From: Flavipsychrobacter stenotrophus
GTDB lineage: Bacteria; Bacteroidota; Bacteroidia; Chitinophagales; Chitinophagaceae
Assembly: GCA_947372365.1 (NCBI GenBank)
Contig: CANBTK010000149.1
Coordinates: 1 to 5,886, forward strand
Direction of reading: 5' to 3'
DNA: 5,886 nt
Under the pieces are notes generated by a model, which saw only the letters and a list, made by a program, of their open reading frames with translations, had not been told where the DNA came from and did not search any database. The translations under genes were made by a program, and so were the position numbers. This document shows positions 1-5,867 of the stretch, piece after piece. Each line of letters starts with the position of its first letter. Position 1 is the first letter of the stretch.

Positions 1-142
1 CTGCGATAGCAGGCGCATAAGTTGTGCCAGAAGGAATAGTAACGTTATCGGATGCACCCGGAACAAAGCCGCATGACCAGTTTGCAGCTGTGTTCCAGTT
101 AGTTTCGGCACCTGTTGTACCCCCTACCCATTGCATAGCTAT
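1..142 (-). other. Start of a W-G-G/NW-NW module, cut by window edge (residues 1817-1863)
   Basis: After the last Ig-like unit the sequence reads QWVGGTTGAETNWNTAANWS, then CGFVPGASDNVTIPSG, then YAPAIA. The pattern W-x-G, N-W-x-x-A-x-N-W, G-x-V-P, D-x-V-x-I-P, P-x-I is common in the C-terminal part of large Bacteroidota secreted proteins, where it leads into beta-rich repeats and frequently a type IX sorting domain. Only the first 47 residues are visible, so the fold and the sorting domain cannot be confirmed here. Confidence 0.6.
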
Positions 143-3100
143 TGGGTTAACATTAGCAGTGGTATCAACTACGGTAGTACAAACAGGGTTGTGCACATCA
201 TATAAAGTATAGGTATGGGCTGCTGTAATAGCGCCAGTGCTTAAAGAATAGGTACCGCCAGTAAGCGTAGCTGTGAAAATAGAGCCTGCATCAATTTTAT
301 AGGCTACCGTTGCCCCACTAGTCCCCGTGAAAACGACATTTGTTGAATAGCCTGAGCATGGCGCTACTGCCGATGTAATGGAGCCTGTAGGGTAAGCGTA
401 AACCGTTACTGAGAAAGAATACGCGGTACTTGTACAAAAACCGTTTGAAACCGTGAGCGAGCCATTAAATGTGCCCGCTGAGCCACCAGGGATAGTTAAA
501 GGAATAGTTGCACCTAGTGATGCGCTGGTTACATTTGAAAAACCTGTGGTTAATGCAGCGGCATCCCACGTAATATCGTAGGTTGTAGGCGTGCCTGTAG
601 GCGATGAATAAGAGAGCGTAGCCGATGTTATTGGCTGGCAAACACTTGGGTTCGCGCCTACAGTAATACCCACAGTATGATTGGTAATAACTGCTGAGCC
701 AGACATTGTATCTACACAGCCGCCAGTGCCGGTTGCCTGTACTATATAGGTACCCGGAGTAGTAAATGTGCCGAAGCTGAACGCACCTGTAGTACCGGTA
801 ACAGCGCTGCCAATGGCAGAAACGCCGCGGTATAACTGGTAAGATACGGCTGGGTCAGAATTGTTGAGGCCAATGCTCAAAGGGCTCACCCCACAATAGT
901 TGCCGCCACCGGTCACATTATATACAACTGGCATAGGGTTCACATTTATGGTTTGAGTACTTACGTTGCCGGTACAACTGCTATATACGTCCCTGGTGGT
1001 AACCGTGTATACCTGTGTGGCGGTAAGGCCAGCAGATACGGGGCTGCTTACCGATGTGCTGCTAAGGCCTGTGCCAGGCGCCCAGTTGTAGGTATATGAT
1101 GGGGTAACAAAACGCCAGCCTTCGCCTGGGCCTGTTACCGTATAAGCCGTATTATTTTCGCCAGGTGCTACCAAAGCCGAAGTTCCCGCAACATTTTGTA
1201 CACCACAAACAGGCGAGTAAGTTGCACCCACACCCGCGGTATGCCCTACCATGAGGTCAATCATATTAGATGTTTCATAAAGTATTATCTGGCCAGTATT
1301 AGTACCTGTGCCTGAAACGTCCCTTGTGGCATTATAGCTCACAACGAACCTCCTGTTAGGGCTTGAGCCTAAAGTTGCATAGGTTACGCTGCCTCCCGCT
1401 GCCGGGTTAAGGTCGTGCCAGAATAAAGCAATCATAGCCTCGGGTGCACTTGCCGACGGCAATGCTACCGGGGTAAACGCAGTGCCCGGGTTGGCACCGA
1501 AATTAATAAAGCCGTTGCTGCTTATGCGGCACTGCGTGTAGTTAACACCATAAAAATTAAAGGTAAAGGGCAGCGAAACAACAGGCCTGGCATCGTCAGC
1601 AGTAGGGCCCGTAGTGCCCGTTATAGATACTGGGGCATAAGGAACGGCATACATAGTAAAGGCAGTTGGGCTGGTAACAACATCGGTAAGCGTACTAGAG
1701 CCGCCACCACATATAGTACCCGGCGTTGCAGAAAGCGTTACAGCAGGCAACTGGTCCACAATTGCAAATACCTGGGCGCTTGTGGTACATGAGCCTGTGG
1801 TACTTGTAGTAGAGAATGTATAAGTACCTGCTGCGTTAGTGGTAACGCTTGATATGGTTGGGTTTTGTAAAGTAGAAGTAAAGCTATTAGGCCCGGCCCA
1901 TGAGTAAGTACCCACGGCGGCAAGGGCTGCATTCAGGTGCAGCGTTGTGCCACTGCATGCAGTATCGGTAGTTAGTACGGGTGTAGAACCATTAACTGTC
2001 AATGAAGTAGTTGCAGGCGAGCCACAGCCATTGTCGTAGGTGATAGTTACCGTACCCGCGTTCACGCCGCTTACTATGCCTGTTGACGAATTGACTGTTG
2101 CTTTGCTCACATCGCTGCTGCTCCATACTCCACTTGGTGTTGCATCGGCCAGCGTAGTAGTTGCCATAGCACAAACAGTAGTAGTGCCGGTAATAGCTGC
2201 AGGCGATGTGCTGCCCACCTTAAATGCAGATGTAACCGAACATGAGCCAATAGCGTATGTTATGACGGTTGAAACTTTAGTAGTAGTTGCTGTAAACACA
2301 CCTGTGGAGCCGTTAACAGTACCAACAGTTACTGGCGTATTGCTCCAGGTACCGCCGCCAACTGCATTGGTAAAGGAGTTGTAAACTGCCAATGTGCACA
2401 CTGCAGATGGCGCTGGTGCCAGGCTGGTGCCTGTGATAGGCGCTGGCATTGTATTAATAGTAACGGCTTTGGTAGCTGGGCTGCCACAACCGTTGGCATA
2501 TGAGATGGTTACTGAGCCCGCCAGTACACCTGTAACAACACCAGTGCTGGAATTTACGGTAGCCAGTGTTGTGTCGCTGCTGCTCCACGTGCCACCTGAA
2601 ACAGCGTCCGCTAAGGTAGCCGTGGCTGTTTCGCAAATACTCACCGCCCCGGCGGGAGTAATGGATGCTGGTACTGAATTAATGGCCACGGTTGTAGTGG
2701 CTGCGGGGCAGCTGCCAACAACATACGAAATAGTAGCACTACCGCCCGCAACCCCGGTTACTATGCCGGTTGTAGAAACTGTAGCCACACCTGTAGCCGA
2801 ACTGGACCACGTACCGCCACCTACGGCATCGGTATATGTGGCGGATGCACCCGCACATAAAGGTGTAGTACCCGTGATAGGCCCCGCTGCGGGGTTTATT
2901 GATATTACCGCAGTTTGCCCGGTAATTGTTTGGTTACAAGGGAATGATTTTATTGCAATTAATTCATAAGTCGTTGCGCTTGTCAGAGCGCCGGTAGATA
3001 CGGTAACCGTGCCACCTGAGCCAATTACCGCACTTTGAGGAGCACCTCCGTTAATTGTATAAACAGCCGTATCGGTAGCAGGGCCTGTAAATGTGATGTT

Positions 3101-5590
3101 GGTTGAAGCTCCACTACATATAGAAGTAGTACCGCTTATAGTGCCCGGCAGCGCACCCACGGTTACAGTTGTATTGGCTGTAGCAGTACACCCGGTTGCA
3201 GAATCTGTAGCAATAACCGTATAGTTGGTAGTTGATGCTATCGGGCTTGCAAACGGGCTTGCACTCGTGGCTGAACTAAGTACTGCTGATGGCGACCAGC
3301 TATAGGTAGCCGTTGGCGCACCGGTAAACCTCCAGGCCTCGCCTGTTGAAACTGTATAAGTTGCACTGTTTTCGCCAGTAGGGGTAAGGGCTGCAGTGCC
3401 TGCCGCATTCTGTATCCCGCAGGTTTTAGTGCTGGTAGCTGTGCTCGTTACTATAATATCTAATATACCCGAGGTCTCGTACAATACGATCTGCCCGTAA
3501 TTAAAATTGGTAGTCAGGTAGTCTTTGACACCATTATAATAGATAACAAACTTCCTGTTAGGGGCTGTCCCTTCGGTAGAGTATTTTACGGCATTGGATG
3601 GGCAAACCATATCCCTTTCAAAAAGGGCTATCATAGCACGTGGTGCCGATGTGGAGGGTAAACTATATGATGTGAGATCGGTTGTTGCCGTACCGAAATT
3701 AATATAGCCATTAGTCACAATATTAACGCTGGTGTATGCTACGCCATAGAAGTAAAATGTAAATGGCAATGTAACAGTAAGGTAATCATCGTCATTTGTA
3801 CCACCTGCCCAGCTTGCTGTAGCAATAGATGTGGGGCTGGTTTGGGTAACCAGCGAATAAGGTATGCTTGTAATAGTATTATAAGTGCTGGTTTGCGCAG
3901 TGGCAGCTAAAGAGGATGAGCCGCCGTTGCAGGTAATAGAAGGCGTTGCCGAAGCAGTTAAGGAAAATGGGTTGCTGCCATATGTAAGGTTGGCCGTAGC
4001 CACATTTATACAGGTACCATTAGAACCTGTTACAGTGTATACTGTAGTAGCGGTTGGCGATGCAATAACGCTGGCACCGCTGGATGCACTTAAGCCTGCA
4101 GCAGGTGCCCAGGTATAAGAACTGCCGCCAGATGCCGTAAGCGTGCGGTAAGAGCCCGGGCATACTGTTGCCGATGAGGGTGTTACTGTAATGGTAGGCG
4201 CTGCAACAGCAGAAACAGCAGGCGTAGTACCATTGGTACTGCCACAGGCGTTGGTAGCCGTAAAGGAATATATGCCGCTTGATGTAGCCGCAGCTGTAAA
4301 TGATGGGTTTTGCGCAGTAGATGAATAACTTGCCGGGCCACTCCATGAATAAGTAGTGCCGCCAGATGAGCCACTGTTCAGTGTCATAGTAACGCCGAGG
4401 CAGGCAGGGTTTGGTGTTACCGTTGGGCTAACCGAAGGCGTGCCCACTGCGTAAATGTTAGGCGTAGTAGGCGCTGTAGTCACTGAATTAACGCTGGTGG
4501 CCACCAAACCCGCATATGGCTTGGAGTAAACAACGGCGTAAGACGAAACATCCTGGGCCGCTACATAATAAGATACTATGTCGCCATTAGCAAGCCCGCC
4601 CATTGATGATGCAGCAATGGTAAAACTATAAGTAGTGCCAGACGAAAATGTGCCCGGGCTAGACACCCATGAACCTGAATTTTTGCGGTAATAAACCCTT
4701 GGAAGGTTGCCGCCCGAAGTAGGTGCATTAGTTACCGTTGCGGTAAATGTCCTGTCGCCGGTGCTGCATACCGGGCTGGTTAACGTAGTATAGTTTATGG
4801 CAGGCCCTACAGCCAGCGTATAGTTATCGAATGACATTGTTTTACCTGTACCGGCGGTAAAACCGTACATATAACCAAACCTGGTAAGCGCACTGGTAGT
4901 GTAAGTATTGTCGGTAGCTGTGCCTATAAGTGTTGTGACGCCGCTCGATGGGTCGGCAAAACCACTTGAGCCATCATCCCTCAGGTATAATGACCATAAA
5001 TTGGTACTTGGCTCATAGGTAACCCTTACGCTGTAATAATTGGTTTTAGACATACTGGAGCTGGGCGCTATCAAAACAGTGCAGCCTGCCGCAGCCATGC
5101 CACTGGTAAACCTAACCAACTCAATACCACCGTTAGACCCCGGGTTAAACATAACCGCATAACCACTTGGCGAACCAGAGAAAATGTTATTGGCAGCATT
5201 GCCCATAAGGTCTACCGCTCCACTAACTGCGGTAGCCGATGGCAACGAAGTAGCAGCAGTGTTAGTGCGCATATTTACCGTCCAGGTAAGTATGCTGCCG
5301 TTATTGCCCAATGTTGCGGTAAATGGGGAGGAAAAAACGGAGACTGCAGCACTGCAGTATAAAGCATCGGCAGCAGCGGTACTATTGTAGTTGCCAACAA
5401 AGGCCCCACTTCCTCCCGTCATGGTAACTGTGCCCGAAGTAAGGGCATAGGTTGCCGTGGGGGTTCCTCCTGTGGTTCCGAAAGAAGCACGGTTGTAGGC
5501 ATCTGTAAATACAGTTTGGGCACTTGCAGCCCCACTCACAAAAAGCAACGCCAGTAGGAAATTACAGGAAAAAGAGAGCAATTTTTTCAT
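1..5590 (-). CDS. Giant secreted multi-domain Ig-like/Big_2 surface protein, 3' end cut by window
   Basis: An unbroken frame of 1863 codons runs from the ATG at 5590 to the window edge; the stop codon is not seen. The start is chosen because it directly gives a Sec signal peptide (MKKLLSFSCNFLLALLFVSG, then AASA/QT), and the leader before it is AT-rich and stop-filled. Modules in order: LamG-like 25-262, Fn3-like 264-383, Ig-like 384-463 and 464-538, split Ig-like with insert 541-811, Ig-like 812-900, four Big_2-type repeats 904-1203, Ig-like 1204-1281, split Ig-like with insert 1282-1550, Ig-like 1551-1637, 1638-1734 and 1735-1816, then the start of a W/NW module at 1817. By eye there are only about 16 Lys and 14 Glu, and 35 Cys. 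Such proteins in Bacteroidota are usually exported, often by the type IX system, and act as adhesins or matrix components. No catalytic motif is visible, so the function is inferred from architecture only. No neighbouring gene is in view. Confidence 0.96.
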   Translation of the reverse strand, partial: MKKLLSFSCNFLLALLFVSGAASAQTVFTDAYNRASFGTTGGTPTATYALTSGTVTMTGGSGAFVGNYNSTAAADALYCSAAVSVFSSPFTATLGNNGSILTWTVNMRTNTAATSLPSATAVSGAVDLMGNAANNIFSGSPSGYAVMFNPGSNGGIELVRFTSGMAAAGCTVLIAPSSSMSKTNYYSVRVTYEPSTNLWSLYLRDDGSSGFADPSSGVTTLIGTATDNTYTTSALTRFGYMYGFTAGTGKTMSFDNYTLAVGPAINYTTLTSPVCSTGDRTFTATVTNAPTSGGNLPRVYYRKNSGSWVSSPGTFSSGTTYSFTIAASSMGGLANGDIVSYYVAAQDVSSYAVVYSKPYAGLVATSVNSVTTAPTTPNIYAVGTPSVSPTVTPNPACLGVTMTLNSGSSGGTTYSWSGPASYSSTAQNPSFTAAATSSGIYSFTATNACGSTNGTTPAVSAVAAPTITVTPSSATVCPGSYRTLTASGGSSYTWAPAAGLSASSGASVIASPTATTVYTVTGSNGTCINVATANLTYGSNPFSLTASATPSITCNGGSSSLAATAQTSTYNTITSIPYSLVTQTSPTSIATASWAGGTNDDDYLTVTLPFTFYFYGVAYTSVNIVTNGYINFGTATTDLTSYSLPSTSAPRAMIALFERDMVCPSNAVKYSTEGTAPNRKFVIYYNGVKDYLTTNFNYGQIVLYETSGILDIIVTSTATSTKTCGIQNAAGTAALTPTGENSATYTVSTGEAWRFTGAPTATYSWSPSAVLSSATSASPFASPIASTTNYTVIATDSATGCTATANTTVTVGALPGTISGTTSICSGASTNITFTGPATDTAVYTINGGAPQSAVIGSGGTVTVSTGALTSATTYELIAIKSFPCNQTITGQTAVISINPAAGPITGTTPLCAGASATYTDAVGGGTWSSSATGVATVSTTGIVTGVAGGSATISYVVGSCPAATTTVAINSVPASITPAGAVSICETATATLADAVSGGTWSSSDTTLATVNSSTGVVTGVLAGSVTISYANGCGSPATKAVTINTMPAPITGTSLAPAPSAVCTLAVYNSFTNAVGGGTWSNTPVTVGTVNGSTGVFTATTTKVSTVITYAIGSCSVTSAFKVGSTSPAAITGTTTVCAMATTTLADATPSGVWSSSDVSKATVNSSTGIVSGVNAGTVTITYDNGCGSPATTSLTVNGSTPVLTTDTACSGTTLHLNAALAAVGTYSWAGPNSFTSTLQNPTISSVTTNAAGTYTFSTTSTTGSCTTSAQVFAIVDQLPAVTLSATPGTICGGGSSTLTDVVTSPTAFTMYAVPYAPVSITGTTGPTADDARPVVSLPFTFNFYGVNYTQCRISSNGFINFGANPGTAFTPVALPSASAPEAMIALFWHDLNPAAGGSVTYATLGSSPNRRFVVSYNATRDVSGTGTNTGQIILYETSNMIDLMVGHTAGVGATYSPVCGVQNVAGTSALVAPGENNTAYTVTGPGEGWRFVTPSYTYNWAPGTGLSSTSVSSPVSAGLTATQVYTVTTRDVYSSCTGNVSTQTINVNPMPVVYNVTGGGNYCGVSPLSIGLNNSDPAVSYQLYRGVSAIGSAVTGTTGAFSFGTFTTPGTYIVQATGTGGCVDTMSGSAVITNHTVGITVGANPSVCQPITSATLSYSSPTGTPTTYDITWDAAALTTGFSNVTSASLGATIPLTIPGGSAGTFNGSLTVSNGFCTSTAYSFSVTVYAYPTGSITSAVAPCSGYSTNVVFTGTSGATVAYKIDAGSIFTATLTGGTYSLSTGAITAAHTYTLYDVHNPVCTTVVDTTANVNPIAMQWVGGTTGAETNWNTAANWSCGFVPGASDNVTIPSGTTYAPAIA
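143..940 (-). other. Three Ig-like domains (residues 1551-1637, 1638-1734, 1735-1816)
   Basis: The first (680-940) has VYNVTGGGNYCG, VSYQLYRG and GTYIVQATGTGGC, a very recognisable Bacteroidota surface-protein module. The second (389-679) has HTVGITVGANPSVC, TYDITWDAAALTTGF and TVSNGFCTSTAYSFSVTV, also a familiar type and slightly longer. The third (143-388) has CSGYSTNVVFTG, AYKIDAG and HTYTLYDVHNPVC, and is related to the unit at residues 812-900. Cysteine pairs are C1566/C1625, C1651/C1719 and C1745/C1804. Confidence 0.68.
941..1747 (-). other. Split Ig/PKD-like domain B carrying an inserted module (residues 1282-1550)
   Basis: The opening half, VTLSATPGTICGGGSSTLTD (1284-1303), and the closing half, YTYNWAPGTGLSSTS to VYTVTTRDVYSSC and TQTINV (1499-1550), together make one Ig/PKD-like unit. 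The inserted module lies between its early and central strands. C1294 and C1539 are 245 residues apart; subtracting about 190 inserted residues leaves 55, as in split domain A. Confidence 0.65.
1106..1675 (-). repeat. Inserted LPFTFNFYG module, copy B (residues about 1306-1495)
   Basis: Landmarks are AVPYAPVS, SLPFTFNFYGVNYT (1339-1352), SSNGFINFG (1357-1365), SAPEAMIALFWHDLNP (1381-1396), SPNRRFVVSYN, GQIILYETSNMIDLMV (1433-1448), CGVQNVAGTSAL and GEGWRFVT. All align with copy A in the same order, but at DNA level the two have drifted well apart. One late cysteine (C724 in A, C1462 in B) is conserved; the other cysteine is at a different place in each copy (C663, C1354). Confidence 0.72.
1748..1981 (-). 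other. Ig/PKD-like domain (residues 1204-1281)
   Basis: It has PVLTTDTACSGTTLHL, YSWAGPNSFTSTLQNPTI and AGTYTFSTTSTTGSC, with the Cys pair C1212/C1268. The W-x-G-P...QNP motif followed by A-G-T-Y-T is a common Ig-like motif in Bacteroidota surface proteins, and it matches the unit at residues 384-463 (WSGP...QNPSF...GIYSF). Like the earlier W-x-G-P unit, it stands N-terminal to a split domain. Confidence 0.7.
1982..2881 (-). repeat. Four tandem Big_2-type Ig-like repeats (residues 904-1203)
   Basis: Units are R1 904-975 (2666-2881), R2 976-1050 (2441-2665), R3 1051-1131 (2198-2440) and R4 1132-1203 (1982-2197). R1, R2 and R4 carry the Big_2 signature: W-S-S-S, then A-T-V, then T-G-x-V-x-G-V-x-x-G, then T-I-(S/T)-Y. 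Each has two cysteines about 49-52 apart. R3 keeps GGGTWS and GTVNGSTGVF but has lost the GV-x-x-G turn and is about 6-9 residues longer. Big_2 domains belong to the bacterial invasin/intimin-like Ig class and serve as stalk or adhesive units on cell surfaces. Confidence 0.85.
2891..3157 (-). other. Ig-like domain (residues 812-900)
   Basis: It opens PGTISGTTSICSGAST, has ITFTGPATDTAVYTINGG and STGALTSATTYELIAI, and ends FPCNQTITG with an AVISINP linker. Cysteines C825 and C885 form the usual early/late pair. It resembles the later unit at residues 1735-1816, which has CSGYSTNVVFTG, AYKIDAG and STGAITAAHTYTLYDV, so the two appear to be paralogous modules. Confidence 0.65.
3158..3970 (-). other. 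Split Ig/PKD-like domain A carrying an inserted module (residues 541-811)
   Basis: The N-terminal half, FSLTASATPSITCNGGSSSL (542-561), matches the opening strands of an Ig-like unit. The C-terminal half resumes at about residue 758 with TYSWSPSAVLSSATS, TTNYTVIATDSATGC and TTVTV. Joined, they match the intact unit at residues 464-538. The paired cysteines C554 and C801 are 247 residues apart. Subtracting the inserted stretch of about 192 residues leaves 55, close to the 49-60 of most other units. Confidence 0.65.
3320..3895 (-). repeat. Inserted LPFTFYFYG module, copy A (residues about 566-757)
   Basis: Landmarks are SIPYSLV, LPFTFYFYGVAYT (608-620), NGYINFG (627-633), SAPRAMIALFERD (648-660), APNRKFVIYYN, GQIVLYETSGILDIIV (699-714), CGIQNAAGTAAL and GEAWRFTG (750-757). 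This is a beta-rich module seen in many Bacteroidota secreted proteins, with a resemblance to nidogen-like domains that I hold loosely. Copy B at 1106-1675 matches all these landmarks. No enzymatic residues are apparent. Confidence 0.7.
3977..4441 (-). other. Two Ig/PKD-like domains (residues 384-463 and 464-538)
   Basis: The first unit has TVTPNPACLGVTMTL, YSWSGPASYSSTAQNPSF and GIYSFTATNACGS. The second has ITVTPSSATVCPGSYRTL, SYTWAPAAGLS and TVYTVTGSNGTC. Both show the Ig/PKD-like layout of an early Cys strand, a central Y-x-W strand and a late Y-x-(F/V)-T strand before the second Cys. Cysteine pairs are C397/C449 and C477/C527, about 50 residues apart. The second unit is the best uninterrupted template for the split domains further on. 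Confidence 0.7.
4442..4801 (-). other. Fibronectin-III/Ig-like domain (residues 264-383)
   Basis: The segment starts INYTTLTSPVCSTGDRTFTA, runs through LPRVYYRKNSGSW (297-309) and GDIVSYYVAAQDVSS (336-350), and ends TPNIYAVG. The pattern 'derivative of a difference, then YYxxxxGxW, then GDxVxYYVxAQD' is familiar from Fn3-like spacer modules in Bacteroidota surface proteins that follow a LamG-like domain. It has a single cysteine (C275), unlike the paired cysteines of the Ig-like units after it. Confidence 0.6.
4805..5518 (-). other. N-terminal LamG/concanavalin-like beta-sandwich domain (residues 25-262)
   Basis: The mature N-terminus opens with TVFTDAYNRASFG and closes with MSFDNYTLAVGP. 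Between them is the YYSVRVTYEP...LWSLYLRDDG segment (185-207), a hairpin typical of jelly-roll lectin-like domains in Bacteroidota secreted proteins, where it often sits directly after the signal peptide. The domain has two cysteines (C79, C170). A carbohydrate- or matrix-binding role is plausible from the fold, but no ligand-binding residues can be assigned by eye. Confidence 0.65.
5519..5590 (-). other. Sec signal peptide coding segment (residues 1-24)
   Basis: Residues 1-24 have a short basic n-region (MKK), a hydrophobic core (FLLALLFVSG) and an AxA-type cleavage site, ASA/QT, between residues 24 and 25. The only cysteine (C9) is not in a lipobox position, so this looks like a signal peptidase I substrate rather than a lipoprotein. 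It supports both secretion and the choice of start codon. Confidence 0.9.
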
Positions 5591-5591
5591 A

Positions 5592-5603
5592 AAACAATTG
5601 TTT
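5592..5603. repeat. 12-bp perfect palindrome next to the start codon
   Basis: AAACAATTGTTT reads the same on both strands and ends one base before the ATG at 5590. In the mRNA it would lie in the translation initiation region. It could be a regulator site or simply chance in AT-rich DNA. Confidence 0.4.
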
Positions 5604-5799
5604 AAAAATAAAATAGGATTAAAGCAGTATAAGCGATTGATTACTATTCAAATAGGAATCTTTCAAACTATGTTAATTAGTAAAGTTAGAATAGAAATTT
5701 TGCATAAAATAGTTGCGGGCAGCTCAATAACATCGGGCTAACAACAAATTAACATGGCATTAATTAGGCGCACGATGAAATTCCCTTCTGCTAACAAAA

Positions 5800-5811
5800 A
5801 ATTGGCCAATT
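5800..5811. repeat. 12-bp perfect palindrome in the upstream leader
   Basis: AATTGGCCAATT is a perfect palindrome about 210 bases upstream of the start codon. Its symmetry suits a dimeric DNA-binding protein, but no second copy of the same sequence is seen, so an operator role is only a possibility. Confidence 0.4.
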
Positions 5812-5834
5812 AAATAACTTTCAATTAAAAATAG

Positions 5835-5867
5835 CCTGGTTGTTAAAATAAACAAAAAATAGCCAGG
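5835..5867. repeat. Imperfect stem-loop with CCTGG/CCAGG arms
   Basis: CCTGGTTGTT (5835-5844) can pair with AATAGCCAGG (5858-5867). As a plus-strand transcript this is ten pairs including two G-U. As a minus-strand transcript it is a 5-bp stem continued through two mismatches, followed by GCTATTTTT. It could be a weak terminator for a minus-strand gene lying beyond 5886, but the short stem makes this uncertain. The arms also lie within two direct copies of AAAAATAGCC (5827-5836 and 5855-5864). Confidence 0.3.

Noticed and set aside
1738..2636. Short minus-strand frames within the Ig-like and Big_2 region (1738-1932, 1992-2174, 2454-2636)
   Set aside because: They are out of frame with the main coding sequence, have low-quality composition, and are fully explained by overlap with it.
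2040..2969. Two long plus-strand open frames (2040-2384 and 2394-2969) with a repeating hydrophobic pattern
   Set aside because: They lie wholly antisense to the Big_2 repeats. Their repeating look comes from the repeats on the minus strand read backwards, and there is no recognisable domain. They are shadows of the main gene.
3885..5390. Other antisense or out-of-frame open frames (3885-4118, 4020-4346, 4183-4374, 5184-5390)
   Set aside because: All overlap the continuous main frame, which has a signal peptide and recognisable modules throughout. None shows a domain of its own.
1..5590. Possibility that the long frame is several adjacent genes or a broken gene
   Set aside because: The translation is continuous with no stop or frame change, the modules join with normal linkers, and there is no second signal peptide.
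1..5590. Search for an enzyme domain (protease, glycosidase, nuclease) that would make this a toxin or defence system
   Set aside because: Every stretch reads as beta-sandwich modules rich in Ser, Thr and Gly. No catalytic motif was recognised, and no partner genes are in view.
5670..5813. Two tiny plus-strand frames in the leader (5670-5741, 23 codons; 5754-5813, 19 codons)
   Set aside because: They are too short, with no recognisable motif or ribosome binding site, and are expected by chance.
5827..5864. Direct repeat AAAAATAGCC, two copies 28 bases apart, as a possible array or attachment site
   Set aside because: There are only two copies of 10 bases in AT-rich DNA, with no spacer-repeat pattern and no integrase nearby. 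It is neither a CRISPR array nor a supported attachment site.
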